A DNA stretch of 64,000 nucleotides, from contig NZ_SBIV01000002.1 in assembly GCF_004765795.1 (NCBI RefSeq), positions 1-64,000 on the forward strand, given 5' to 3'. How positions within the stretch are numbered: the stretch's first letter is position 1; each line of letters starts with the position of its first letter. This DNA comes from Halorussus marinus (GTDB lineage Archaea; Halobacteriota; Halobacteria; Halobacteriales; Haladaptataceae). Under the pieces are notes generated by a model. That model was not told where the DNA came from. It did no database searches and was given only the letters and a program-made list of their open reading frames with translations. Shown in pieces: positions 51,510-60,891 of this stretch. The translations under genes and the position numbers were made by a program.

Positions 51510-52322
51510 TCACCGACGAGTTCTCTCGAACCACTCGACCGCGTACTCGACCAGCGGGCGCTGGTCGAGAAGTCGCGCCTCGGCGTGGCCCACTCGCCCG
51601 CGAGCGACCGCGTCCGGCCGATCGCGCTCGAACGCCCGACCGAGGTCCGCGAAGTCGCCGCCGTCGTAGTCGGGGCGCTCGAACTCGATCCACGCTCGCT
51701 CGCCGTCGAGCAGGACGGGCGCGCCGTCGCTCAACACCGTCTGGTCGAACCGCGCGCGGTGCTCGGCGAGGTGGAGCGAGGTGTCGCTGTCGTGACCGAC
51801 CCCGAGCAGTAGCACCGACCCACCGCGGTCGTACACCGCCGCGAGCGGCGATTTTTCCCCGAGTCCGCCGTCGTAGGCGTGGTCGGCGACGACGGCGTCT
51901 GCGTCCGCGCCTCGCGCCGCGAACGAGTAGATGGGGTGGCGACTCCGGACGACGCCGGGCGACGACCGGAACGACTCGGGGATCGCGCCCATCCCGCGGG
52001 TCGGCGACACGTCGGGGCGGTACGGCGCCATCGAGGTCCGGATCCCGCCGGACGCGCCGTCGGGAGCCGTCGAGTTCTCCCAGTCGGTCGGGTCCGCGTA
52101 CTGGGGCGAGTGAGTCGGCATCACCAGCGTCCCCGCCGCTGAGACGGCGTCAAACAGCGCGTCGACGACCGCCCGAGCGCCCCCGGGGACCCACCCGAGC
52201 GAGGACAGCGACGAGTGGACCAGCAGGGTGTCGTCCTCACGAACACCGAGCGACCGGAGGTCGTCGGCGAGGCGCGAGACGGTCACGGGGTCGGATCGGT
52301 CGACGGCGTCGGCTCCGGTCAT
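51510..52322 (-). CDS. AAC(3)-family N-acetyltransferase
   Basis: 270 residues of the aminoglycoside 3-N-acetyltransferase/YokD fold. Visible are LLVHSSLSSLGWVPGGARAV, VMPTHSPQYADP, PTRGMGAIPESFRSSPGVV and SRHPIYSFAARG with the catalytic-type His, and LLGVGHDSDTSLHLAEH. Uses acetyl-CoA. In archaea, whose ribosomes are mostly aminoglycoside-insensitive, the natural amine substrate is probably not an antibiotic. Lies 2 bases after the flavoprotein gene. Confidence 0.88.
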   Translation of the reverse strand: MTGADAVDRSDPVTVSRLADDLRSLGVREDDTLLVHSSLSSLGWVPGGARAVVDALFDAVSAAGTLVMPTHSPQYADPTDWENSTAPDGASGGIRTSMAPYRPDVSPTRGMGAIPESFRSSPGVVRSRHPIYSFAARGADADAVVADHAYDGGLGEKSPLAAVYDRGGSVLLLGVGHDSDTSLHLAEHRARFDQTVLSDGAPVLLDGERAWIEFERPDYDGGDFADLGRAFERDRPDAVARGRVGHAEARLLDQRPLVEYAVEWFERTRR

Positions 52323-52324
52323 GC

Positions 52325-52918
52325 TTACGGGGGTCGCTCCAGCGCGAACTGGTCCTCGATCGTCGTGTAGCGGCTCCCCGAGAGCCGCCCCACCGCGTCG
52401 AGCTTCGTGGTGTCGAGTTTGCCGTCGGTCGTCACCTCGTCGGCGACGTGGACCCACTCGACTTCGCCGAGAATCATCGTCGAGTCGCCCACGGCGACCA
52501 TCTCGTACAGCGAACACTCGAAGGCCACGTCAGTTTCGGCCACCCGCGGGGGCGTCACCGTTCGGGAGTCGGCCCGCGCGAGGCCGGTGTCGTCGAACTC
52601 GCTCTCGCCGGCGGGGAGGGTCGCGCTCGTGGCGTTCATCGACTCGGCGAGCGGTTCGGTGACGACGTTGACGACGAACTCCTCGGTCGCCCGGACGTTC
52701 CGGGGCGTGTCTTTGAGCCCCTCCGGGGCGTCGTCGTCGTTCACCGGGGCGAACATCACCACCGGCGGCGCGACCGATACGACGTTGAAGAAGCTGTACG
52801 GCGCGAGGTTGTCGACGCCGTCGGAGGTGGTCGTGCTGACCCACGCGATCGGGCGCGGGACCACCGCACCGGCCAGCGTCCGGTAGAGCGAGGACAGCTC
52901 GTCCGGGTCGAGTTCCAT
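52325..52918 (-). CDS. Flavin reductase-like FMN-binding split-barrel protein
   Basis: 197 residues. FMN-binding split-barrel features: YRTLAGAVVPRPIAWVSTTT, NLAPYSFFNVVSVAPPVVMF, and DTPRNVRATEEFVVNVV. Such proteins reduce flavin or bind FMN as part of small oxidoreductases. Partner oxygenase unknown. First of a two-gene unit with the acetyltransferase. Confidence 0.88.
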   Translation of the reverse strand: MELDPDELSSLYRTLAGAVVPRPIAWVSTTTSDGVDNLAPYSFFNVVSVAPPVVMFAPVNDDDAPEGLKDTPRNVRATEEFVVNVVTEPLAESMNATSATLPAGESEFDDTGLARADSRTVTPPRVAETDVAFECSLYEMVAVGDSTMILGEVEWVHVADEVTTDGKLDTTKLDAVGRLSGSRYTTIEDQFALERPP

Positions 52919-52971
52919 ACCTCCGGAACGGCCCGCGAGAATGAAGGGATTGCGGTCGCGGTTCGCCGGTC

Positions 52972-54126
52972 TCAGTCCGGGGTGACCGCGCAGTTGTTGG
53001 GCCCGAGTTCGAGTTCGAACGCCGCCTCGTCGTCGACGCGCTCGGTCCCGAGGTTCGCCGGAATGATCCGCTCGTAGTTGGCGGGTCGGGGCGGAAGCGA
53101 GTCGGTCACCCGCGAGACGAACGCCTCGCGGTCGGCGGCCAGCGAGATCCGCTCCCGAACCGTCGAGAGCGCCGCGGCGTGGGCCTCCCCAGAATCGACC
53201 GGCGCGTCGGGCGATCGGTGGCCCGGCGCGACCACCGTCTCGTCGGGGAGCGCGAACAGTCGATCCCGGAGGGTGTCGTACAGCGATTCGGCGAGGTCGG
53301 CGGCGCCGTCGGCGCCGCGTTCGAGGTCCGGGCGGCCGAACCCGTCGAGAAACAGCGCGTCGCCGGTGAAGATCGCGTCGCCGAGTCTGAGCGCGGTGAG
53401 CTCAGTGGTGTGGCCCGGGGCGTGGAGCGCGGTGAGGGTCGCGTCGCCGAACCGGAGCTCGTCGCCCTCAGCCAGCAAGCGCGCGTCGAACGCCAACCCC
53501 CGGTCGCGGGCGCCCGCCGGGAGAACCGCCTCGACGCCGTCGCGTTCGGCGAGCGTCCGAACGCCCGAGAGGTGGTCGGCGTGGACGTGGGTGTCGACGG
53601 CGTGGGTCACCGCGGCGCCCCGAGCCTCGGCGTCCGCGACGTATCGGTCGGCGAACGCCCGGAGCGGGTCGACGACCGCGGCCGCCCCGCCGGAGACGAC
53701 GAGGTACGACAGACAGCCGCTCGCCGGTCGGTCGTACTGGACGACCGTCGCGTCCGCGGACGCCGCCGGGAGTTGGCTGGCGACGTACACCCGGGCCCAG
53801 CCGTGCATCCCGCCGGCGAGGTTCCGGGCGTCGATCCCCGCCGCCCGGAGGTGGTCGGCGACGGTCGCGCTGACCTCGCCGCGGGGACAGACCGCGATCA
53901 CCGGCGAGTCGAGGTCGAGGTCGGCCGCGAACTCGTCGATCTCGCCGCGGGCCTTCGCGGCGGCGAACTCCGAGTAGGGGACCTGCGTCGCCGTGACGGT
54001 CTCGCCCGCGATCCGCCACGCCTCGAACTCGTCGCGATTTCGGACGTCGAGCAGGTGGACGGGATCGCCGCGAGCGAGCGTGTCGTACAGCTCCTCGGGC
54101 GACAGCGAAGGGGTGTCGTCGGTCAC
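52972..54126 (-). CDS. Rhodanese plus metallo-beta-lactamase fusion (persulfide dioxygenase-like)
   Basis: 384 residues. Residues ~5-115 form a rhodanese domain with active-site loop VCPRGEVSATVA (Cys). Residues ~120-330 form a metallo-beta-lactamase domain with THVHADHLSG, HAPGHTTE, FTGDALFLDGFGRPD and APGHRSPDAP, a pattern like ETHE1 persulfide dioxygenases. It may oxidise persulfide sulfur handed over by the rhodanese half. GTG start at 54126 is inferred because no ATG fits. Confidence 0.87.
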   Translation of the reverse strand: MTDDTPSLSPEELYDTLARGDPVHLLDVRNRDEFEAWRIAGETVTATQVPYSEFAAAKARGEIDEFAADLDLDSPVIAVCPRGEVSATVADHLRAAGIDARNLAGGMHGWARVYVASQLPAASADATVVQYDRPASGCLSYLVVSGGAAAVVDPLRAFADRYVADAEARGAAVTHAVDTHVHADHLSGVRTLAERDGVEAVLPAGARDRGLAFDARLLAEGDELRFGDATLTALHAPGHTTELTALRLGDAIFTGDALFLDGFGRPDLERGADGAADLAESLYDTLRDRLFALPDETVVAPGHRSPDAPVDSGEAHAAALSTVRERISLAADREAFVSRVTDSLPPRPANYERIIPANLGTERVDDEAAFELELGPNNCAVTPD

Positions 54127-54205
54127 GCCCGGCGATACGGGCCGCGCGGTCAAAACGCTGTGGCAGACCGGGGTCGGCTCGGAGCCGCCCGCTCGCTCCC
54201 GTAGC

Positions 54206-54215
54206 CTTTTAACGC
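54206..54215 (+). promoter_or_regulatory. TATA box of gatB
   Basis: CTTTTAACGC is centred about 28 bases before the ATG at 54238. Confidence 0.5.
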
Positions 54216-54237
54216 TCACACCCCGAACGGCCGGGTA

Positions 54238-55722
54238 ATGACTGCTCAGGCTGTCCAGCAGGAGGACCTCGCGGTCGTCATCGGACTGGAGGTCCACGTC
54301 CAGCTGGAGACCGACACGAAGATCTTCTGTGGCTGTTCGACCGACGTGGCCGACGACGAGCCCAACACCCACACCTGTCCGGTGTGTCTCGGCCTGCCGG
54401 GAGCGCTCCCCGTCCTGAACGAGGCGGCCGTCGAGTCGGCGGTGAAGGTCGGGAAGGCCATCGACGCCGACGTCCCCGCGGAGACGGCGTTCCACCGGAA
54501 GAACTACTTCTACCCCGACCTCCCGAAGGGGTTCCAGATTACCCAGTACGACGCGCCGATCTGTCAGGACGGCGAGCTCGAAGTCGAGGTCGAGGGCGAG
54601 CGCAGGACCGTCGGCATCCGGCGCGCCCACCTCGAAGAGGACCCCGGGAGCATCCAGCACGAGGGCGGGAGCATCGACACCGCCGATTACACGCTGGTCG
54701 ACTACAACCGCGCGGGCGTCCCGCTGATGGAGATCGTGACCGAGCCCGACTTCCGGGGCGCGGCCGAGGTCCGGGCGTTCCTCGCGAAGCTCGAAGAGGT
54801 GCTCGAGTACCTCGGCGTGTTCGACAGCCAGCGCGACGGGAGCCTCCGGATCGACGCCAACCTCAGCGTGGTGCCCGGCGAGGAGATCGACGACGGCGCG
54901 ATCAGCGACGAGGCCCTCGAAGACGCAAACCGCACCGAGGTCAAGAACATCTCCAGCCACAAGGGCGCCGAGAAGGCGCTGTCCTACGAGGCGACCCGCC
55001 AGAAGAACGCGGTCAAGCGCGGCCGCGAGGTCGCCCAGGAGACCCGCCACTGGGACGAGTCGCGGGGCATCACCGTCTCGATGCGCTCGAAGGAAGAGGA
55101 GAAAGACTACCGGTACTTCCGGGAGGCCGACCTGCCGCCCCTGCGGGTCAGCGACTGGAAGGAACAACTGGAGATTCCCGAACTCCCCGACGCCCGCCGC
55201 GAACGGTTCCGCGAGGAGTACGGCCTGAGCGCGGAGGCCGCGAGCAAGCTCACCTCGACGAAGCAGGTCGCGGACTTCTACGAGGACGTGGCCGGCGAGT
55301 ACGACCCCGACCTCGCGGCGACGTGGGTCGCGGACAACCTGCTCGGCGAACTCAACTACCGCGACATGGCGATCACCGACGTCGCCGACCGGCTCGGGGA
55401 GTTCAAGCGACTCGTCGAACTGGTCGCCGACGGGGAGATAACGACGAAGAACGCCGAGGAGGTCGTCCTCCGCGAGATGCTCGACGAGGGCGACGACCCC
55501 GAGACCGTCATCGACCGCGAGGGGCTCGGGAAGGCCGACGAGGGCGCCGTCGAGGGAGCCGTCGCGGCCGCGATCGAGGAGAACCCCGACGCGGTCGAGG
55601 ACTACCACGCCGGCGAGGACGGCGCGCTCAACTTCCTCGTCGGGCAGGTGATGCAGAAGACCGGCGGGAGCGCCGACCCCGGGTCGGTCAACGGGCTGTT
55701 GCGCGAGCGCCTCGACGAGTAG
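54238..55722 (+). CDS. gatB: Asp/Glu-tRNA amidotransferase subunit B
   Basis: 494-residue subunit of GatCAB that converts Asp-tRNA(Asn) or Glu-tRNA(Gln) to the amide. Signature motifs: VIGLEVHVQLETDTKIFCGC, the Zn-type Cys in HTCPVCLGLPGALP, YFYPDLPKGFQITQYDAPIC, VDYNRAGVPLMEIVTEPD, and the C-terminal YqeY-like domain with LNFLVGQVMQKTGGSADP. gatA and gatC are not adjacent here. Confidence 0.97.
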   Translation: MTAQAVQQEDLAVVIGLEVHVQLETDTKIFCGCSTDVADDEPNTHTCPVCLGLPGALPVLNEAAVESAVKVGKAIDADVPAETAFHRKNYFYPDLPKGFQITQYDAPICQDGELEVEVEGERRTVGIRRAHLEEDPGSIQHEGGSIDTADYTLVDYNRAGVPLMEIVTEPDFRGAAEVRAFLAKLEEVLEYLGVFDSQRDGSLRIDANLSVVPGEEIDDGAISDEALEDANRTEVKNISSHKGAEKALSYEATRQKNAVKRGREVAQETRHWDESRGITVSMRSKEEEKDYRYFREADLPPLRVSDWKEQLEIPELPDARRERFREEYGLSAEAASKLTSTKQVADFYEDVAGEYDPDLAATWVADNLLGELNYRDMAITDVADRLGEFKRLVELVADGEITTKNAEEVVLREMLDEGDDPETVIDREGLGKADEGAVEGAVAAAIEENPDAVEDYHAGEDGALNFLVGQVMQKTGGSADPGSVNGLLRERLDE

Positions 55723-55841
55723 CGGACGGGCGACGCGTCGGTTCTCGGACCGCGAGGGGCGCGCCGCGCTCCTGTCTCGACCCCGTTGCGGCGTGCTGTC
55801 AGGTCACGCGACGAGGTGGCCGCGCCTTCCGATTTAAGTCC

Positions 55842-57269
55842 TCAGTCGCCGGGCGTGGCCGCCGGCTCCTTCTCCACGACGCCGCGTTTCCACCGGCCGA
55901 GCGCGAACCACAGGACGCCGACCACGAACGATCCGATCGCCGACGCCGCCCACGACCACCAGAGGCCGGTGACCCCCCAGCCGAACCCCGAGAGGGTGAG
56001 CCCCGCGACGGTGACCGTCCCGCCGTAGGCGAACAGCACCGCGAGCGGGATCCGGAGCACCCACCGCGAGAGGAACGATAGGGCCATCGCGACCAGCGTG
56101 TCGCCCGCGCCCCGGAACCCGCCCTGTACGACCATCAGCCCGCCGAAGAAGGCGAGGAACGGTCCGATGATGCGGAGAAACCGCACGCCCTCGGCGACGA
56201 CCGCCGGATCGCCGATGAAGATCCGCATCGCCGCCCCGGGGAAGGCGAACATGAGCCCGCCGGCCCCGAACAGCACCGCCATCGTCCCCGCGGTCGCCTT
56301 CCAGGTCACCTCAGCGGCCCGGTCGGGGGTGTCGGCGCCGAGGTTCTGGCCGACGCCGGTCGCGGCCGCCTGTCCGACCGCGCCCGAGACGGTCCACGAC
56401 ACCGACATCAGCCGGACGCCGACCCCGTAGGCCGCGGTCGGGATGGGCCCGAACCGGGCGACCAGCGCCGCCATCGCGACCGCGGCGAAGCTCCGGGCCG
56501 CGCCGTCGACGGTCGCGGGCGAGCCGACGGTGACGAGCTTCTTGAGCACCGGCCAGTCGGGCCGGAGATCCGCCAGCCGGAGCCGGACGCCCCACTCGCC
56601 TTTGACGAGGATGTAGACGCCCACGATCGCGACGAGGACCCGCGAAATCAGGGTCGCCACCGCCGCGCCGCGAGTGCCCCACGCCGGGAACGGGCCGTAC
56701 CCGAGGATCAGGAAGGGGTCGAGCACGACGTTGAGCCCCGCCGAAAACACCATCAGCCACATCGCGGTCTTGGTGTCGCCGGCGCCCCGGAGCACCGCCC
56801 GGAAGACGAAAAAGAGGAAGGTGAACGGGATCGCGACGAAAAGCACCTCGATGTAGGCGAGCGCCGCGGTGTAGACCTCCCCGCGCGCGCCGACGAGCGT
56901 GACGAGGGGCTCGCGGAACGTGTAGCCGGCCGTCGCCAGCGTCACCGACACCGCGACCGTGAGCAACAGCGTCTGAGCGACGACGTTGTCGGTCTGTCGG
57001 TCGTTGCCCGCGCCGACGTGCTGGGAGACCAGCGCGACCGAGGCCGCGGTCAGCCCCATCGCCACCGAGACGAACATCCACGAGGTCGGGAACATCAGCG
57101 AGACCGCCGCGACCGCCTCGGGGCTGACTCGGCCGACCCAGAACATGTCCGCGAGGTTGTAGAACGTCTGGAGGAGGTTGCCCGCGACCAGCGGCCACGC
57201 GAGGCTCGTCAGTTTCGGCGTGATCGCTCCGGTCGTCATGTCGACGCGGCTGTCGGTGCTCTCGGACAC
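55842..57269 (-). CDS. MATE-family efflux transporter
   Basis: 475-residue multidrug/organic cation exporter of the MATE family, driven by ion gradient. About twelve hydrophobic segments in two halves (LAWPLVAGNLLQTFYNLADMF in the first, VTVGSPATVDGAARSFAAVAM in the second), plus the conserved NLADMFWVGR. GTTTAA (57299-57304) lies about 32 bases upstream. Substrate unknown. Confidence 0.92.
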   Translation of the reverse strand: MSESTDSRVDMTTGAITPKLTSLAWPLVAGNLLQTFYNLADMFWVGRVSPEAVAAVSLMFPTSWMFVSVAMGLTAASVALVSQHVGAGNDRQTDNVVAQTLLLTVAVSVTLATAGYTFREPLVTLVGARGEVYTAALAYIEVLFVAIPFTFLFFVFRAVLRGAGDTKTAMWLMVFSAGLNVVLDPFLILGYGPFPAWGTRGAAVATLISRVLVAIVGVYILVKGEWGVRLRLADLRPDWPVLKKLVTVGSPATVDGAARSFAAVAMAALVARFGPIPTAAYGVGVRLMSVSWTVSGAVGQAAATGVGQNLGADTPDRAAEVTWKATAGTMAVLFGAGGLMFAFPGAAMRIFIGDPAVVAEGVRFLRIIGPFLAFFGGLMVVQGGFRGAGDTLVAMALSFLSRWVLRIPLAVLFAYGGTVTVAGLTLSGFGWGVTGLWWSWAASAIGSFVVGVLWFALGRWKRGVVEKEPAATPGD

Positions 57270-57485
57270 TACTCAGTGGTCAATCGGGCGATCAGTTCTT
57301 AAACGCGCGGGTTCCCCGTCGGACCTGCCGGGAGTCGCGGTCGGCGTCGCGGGGGTCGCGAGCGGCCGGTCGCCACGCGTCAGGCGCCCGCGACGGACCC
57401 GCGCGTGAGCGCGTCTGTCCCGCCGCCCGCTTGCGATTTCTCGCGGCGAAAGCTTTAGGCGGTCTGTTGTCCTACCGGGAACACG

Positions 57486-57560
57486 ATGACCGACCAGCGA
57501 CCCCCGGCGGGCCTTCGCGCCGGGCGACGCGAGCCGACCGGAGGTGGGGCATGGAGCTGA
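57486..57560 (+). CDS. Possible upstream mini-frame coupled to topA
   Basis: ATG 57486 opens 24 codons ending in TGA at 57558-57560, in a different frame and overlapping the topA ATG by 10 bases. CTTTAGG lies about 32 bases upstream, so a leaderless message would start here and topA would be read by re-initiation. It may be chance in GC-rich DNA. Confidence 0.3.
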   Translation: MTDQRPPAGLRAGRREPTGGGAWS

Positions 57561-60064
57561 TAATCACCGAGAAGGACAACGCCGCCCGGCGCATCGCCGC
57601 GATTTTGAGCGGCGAGTCGGCGGAGGCCGAGCGGCGAAACGGCGTCAACGTCTACAAGTGGGGCGGCAAGCGATGCATCGGGCTGTCGGGCCACGTCGTG
57701 GGGGTCGACTTCCCCGACGAGTACAACGACTGGCGCGACGTCGAACCGGTCGAGCTCATCGACGCGCCCATCGAGAAGAAAGCCACCAAGGAGAACATCG
57801 TCCGCACCCTCCGACTGCTGGCCCGGGACGCCGATCAGGTCACCATCGCGACCGACTACGACCGCGAGGGCGAACTCATCGGCAAGGAGGCCTGGGAGCT
57901 CGTCCGGGAGGCCAACGACGACGTGCCGATCCGGCGGGTCCGGTTCTCCTCGATCACCGAAAACGAGGTCGTCGACGCGTTCGCCGACCCCGACGAGCTC
58001 GATTTCGACCTCGCGGCCGCGGGCGAGGCCCGCCAGGAGATCGACCTCATCTGGGGCGCGGCCCTGACCCGATTTCTCTCGCTTTCGGCCCGCCAGCTCG
58101 GCGAGGACTTCATCTCCGTCGGGCGCGTCCAGAGCCCGACCCTCAAGCTCATCGTGGACCGAGAGCGCGAGATCGAGGCGTTCGACCCCGAGGACTACTG
58201 GGAGCTGTTCGCCGACCTCCTGAAAGAGACCGACGAGGAGACCGCCGAGTTCGAGTCCCAGTACTTCTATCTCGACGAGGACGACAACGAGGCCGAGCGC
58301 GTCTGGGACGAGGCGGCCGCCGAGACCGCCTTCGAGGCGCTCGAAGCCGCGACCGAGGCGATCGTCGAGCGCGTCTCGCGGCGGACCCGGACCGACGACC
58401 CGCCCGCGCCGTTCAACACCACCCAGTTCATCCGGGCGGCCGGGAGCCTCGGCTACTCGGCCCAGCGCGCGATGAGCATCGCCGAGGATCTCTACACCGC
58501 GGGGTACATCACCTACCCCCGGACCGACAACACGGTGTACCCCGACGATCTGGACCCCGAGGAGTTGCTCGACGCCTTCGCCGGGGACTACCACTTCGGC
58601 GACGACGCCGAGGACCTGCTTGGGGCCGACGAGATCGAACCGACCGAGGGCGACGAGGAGACCACCGACCACCCGCCGATCCACCCGACCGAGGACGTCC
58701 CGACGAAGGGCGAACTCGACGACGACGAGTGGGAGGTGTACGAGCTGGTCGTCCGGCGGTTCTTCGCCACGGTGGCCGAGTCGGCGACGTGGGAACACCT
58801 CAAGGTCGTCGCGGGCGTCGAGGCCGACGGCGACACCCACCGGCTCAAGGCCAACGGCAAGCGCCTGCTCGAAGAGGGCTACCACGCGGTCTACCCCTAC
58901 TTCAACAGCACCGAGAACTACGTCCCGGACGTGACCGAGGGCGAGTCCCTCGCGATCACCGACGCCCGCATCGAGGACAAACAGACCCAGCCGCCCCGGC
59001 GGTACGGCCAGTCGCGGCTCATCGAGACCATGGAGGAGCTTGGGGTGGGGACGAAGTCGACCCGCCACAACACCGTCGAGAAACTCTACGACCGGGGCTA
59101 CGTCGAGGGCGACCCGCCGCGCCCGACCCAGCTGGCGAAGGCGGTCGTGGAGGCCGCCGAGGAGTACGCCGAGTTGGTGGTCAGCGAGGAGATGACCAGC
59201 GACCTCGAAGCCGACATGACCGCCATCGCGGAGGGCGAGGCCGACCTGAACGAGGTGGCCGACGAGTCCCGCGAGTACCTCCAGCAGGTGTTCGACGAGC
59301 TTCGGGACTCCCGCGAGGAGGTCGGCGATCTGCTCCAGAAGTCGCTGAAGGCCGACAAGACCCTCGGGCCGTGTCCCGACTGCGGCGAGGAGCTACTGGT
59401 GCGCCAGAGTCGTCGGGGGTCGTACTTCGTCGGCTGTGACGGCTACCCCGACTGTGAGTACACCCTGCCGTTGCCAAACACCGGCAAGCCGCTGATCCTC
59501 GACGAGACCTGCGACGACCACGACCTCCACCACGTCAAGATGCTCGCGGGCCGCCAGACGTTCGTCCACGGCTGTCCGCTCTGCAAGGCCGAAGAGGCCG
59601 ACGAGGCCGACGACGAGGTCATCGGCGAGTGTCCGGACTGCGCCGACGAACACGGCGGCGAACTCGCCATCAAGCACCTCCAGAACGGCTCGCGGCTGGT
59701 GGGCTGTACGCGCTATCCCGACTGCGACTACTCGCTGCCGCTCCCCCGTCGGGGCGACATCGAGGTCACCGACGAGCGGTGCGAGGAACACGACCTGCCC
59801 GAGCTGGTGGTCCACAACGGCGACGAGCCGTGGGAACTGGGCTGTCCGATCTGCAACTACCGGGAGTTTCAGGCCCGCGACAGCGAGTCGGGCACCGACC
59901 TCGAGAGCCTCGACGGCATCGGCGCGAAGACCGCCGAGAAGCTCGAAGCCGCGGGCATCGAGAGCGTCGACGACCTGAAAGACGCCGAGGTCGAGACGGT
60001 GGCGTCGGAAGTGCAGGGCGTGAGCGAAGACCGGCTCCGGAGCTGGCAGGCGAAAGCCGACTAG
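57551..60064 (+). CDS. topA: DNA topoisomerase I (type IA)
   Basis: 837-residue enzyme that relaxes negative supercoils by cutting one strand. TOPRIM domain MELIITEKDNAARRIAAIL and TDYDREGELIGKEAW, catalytic Tyr in AGYITYPRTDNTVYP, and IHPTEDVP. The C-terminus holds zinc-ribbon units (CPDCGEELLVRQSR ... CDGYPDC; CPLCKA; CPDCADEHGGE ... CTRYPDC; CPICNY) and a final helix-hairpin-helix (LESLDGIGAKTAEKLEAAGI). No reverse-gyrase helicase part. ATG 57551 chosen as the start of the TOPRIM strand; longer frame is not family sequence. Confidence 0.95.
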   Translation: MELIITEKDNAARRIAAILSGESAEAERRNGVNVYKWGGKRCIGLSGHVVGVDFPDEYNDWRDVEPVELIDAPIEKKATKENIVRTLRLLARDADQVTIATDYDREGELIGKEAWELVREANDDVPIRRVRFSSITENEVVDAFADPDELDFDLAAAGEARQEIDLIWGAALTRFLSLSARQLGEDFISVGRVQSPTLKLIVDREREIEAFDPEDYWELFADLLKETDEETAEFESQYFYLDEDDNEAERVWDEAAAETAFEALEAATEAIVERVSRRTRTDDPPAPFNTTQFIRAAGSLGYSAQRAMSIAEDLYTAGYITYPRTDNTVYPDDLDPEELLDAFAGDYHFGDDAEDLLGADEIEPTEGDEETTDHPPIHPTEDVPTKGELDDDEWEVYELVVRRFFATVAESATWEHLKVVAGVEADGDTHRLKANGKRLLEEGYHAVYPYFNSTENYVPDVTEGESLAITDARIEDKQTQPPRRYGQSRLIETMEELGVGTKSTRHNTVEKLYDRGYVEGDPPRPTQLAKAVVEAAEEYAELVVSEEMTSDLEADMTAIAEGEADLNEVADESREYLQQVFDELRDSREEVGDLLQKSLKADKTLGPCPDCGEELLVRQSRRGSYFVGCDGYPDCEYTLPLPNTGKPLILDETCDDHDLHHVKMLAGRQTFVHGCPLCKAEEADEADDEVIGECPDCADEHGGELAIKHLQNGSRLVGCTRYPDCDYSLPLPRRGDIEVTDERCEEHDLPELVVHNGDEPWELGCPICNYREFQARDSESGTDLESLDGIGAKTAEKLEAAGIESVDDLKDAEVETVASEVQGVSEDRLRSWQAKAD

Positions 60065-60234
60065 GTGTAAGGGAGTCCGGAGTCGCTGTCTGGAAGCGAG
60101 ACCGGACCCGAGACACCCGGTTCGGTAGGGTCGTGGTGTTTGCTCTCCGGTGCGGCACCTATCAGAATCAGACCGGTTTGGAGGAGAGTTGTAGAATGCA
60201 TTACTATTATGGTCGAGCCTCGGATCTCTCCGAT

Positions 60235-60861
60235 ATGTCCCTCGCCGACAGCGGACGGCCCGAAATCGAGCGCTGGACTGGGCGACTACTGGGGGTCGCT
60301 GGCGCGACCCTCTTGATCGAGGCCGCCAGTGGCCTCTACGGTGAGAGTCTGGCCGGCGTTCCGTTTTCGTGGGCGCTCTCTGCGATTCCGTTCGGCATCG
60401 GATTCGCCCTCGCACCGCTCGTGTTGCTCAGGTCGTATCAGTCTCTCGCCGACCGCACCCCGATGACAGCAATCGTCGGGGTTGCGTTCGTGGCGTCACT
60501 ACCGGTGGGGACCATCGTCTTGGTTGGGTGGGCCAGCCTGGCGCGTGCCAGCGATCTCGTACCCAACGTGACTGTCCTGCCGGTCACGATCAGTACCGCC
60601 TTTTTCACGCTTTTGGGCCTGTTTGCGATTGGTATCGCGGTGTTCGGAGTCGTTTTCTTCCGGGACGACCGAACCCGGTTGCTCGGTGGATCGCTGGTGC
60701 TGTTTGCGTCCGGGTGGGCCATCCCGCTGGCTGTGGCAAAACTGTCGGGCGCATATCCATCGTGGCTCGCGGATGTGCTGGTCGTCTCGGTGGCGACGAG
60801 CATGCTCGTCGTCGGCTACGCCTTTCCACCGACCGAACCCGATCGTGGTTGGCACAACTAA
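60235..60861 (+). CDS. Hypothetical six-helix membrane protein
   Basis: 208 residues with six hydrophobic segments (LLGVAGATLLIEAASGLYG, AIPFGIGFALAPLVLL, AIVGVAFVASLPVGTIVLVG, TISTAFFTLLGLFAIGIAVF, LVLFASGWAIPLAVAK, VLVVSVATSMLVVGYAF). No family recognised. A TATA-like TTACTATTATGG (60201-60212) sits 29 bases before ATG 60235, which favours that start over ATG 60196 lying next to the box. Confidence 0.7.
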   Translation: MSLADSGRPEIERWTGRLLGVAGATLLIEAASGLYGESLAGVPFSWALSAIPFGIGFALAPLVLLRSYQSLADRTPMTAIVGVAFVASLPVGTIVLVGWASLARASDLVPNVTVLPVTISTAFFTLLGLFAIGIAVFGVVFFRDDRTRLLGGSLVLFASGWAIPLAVAKLSGAYPSWLADVLVVSVATSMLVVGYAFPPTEPDRGWHN

Positions 60862-60891
60862 TCGCGCCACAGTGCGGGCGGGAGGAAGTGA

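Noticed and set aside
51510-52322. Aminoglycoside resistance gene
   Set aside because: The fold fits AAC(3)/YokD, but resistance is not a sensible role in a haloarchaeon; kept as a general N-acetyltransferase.
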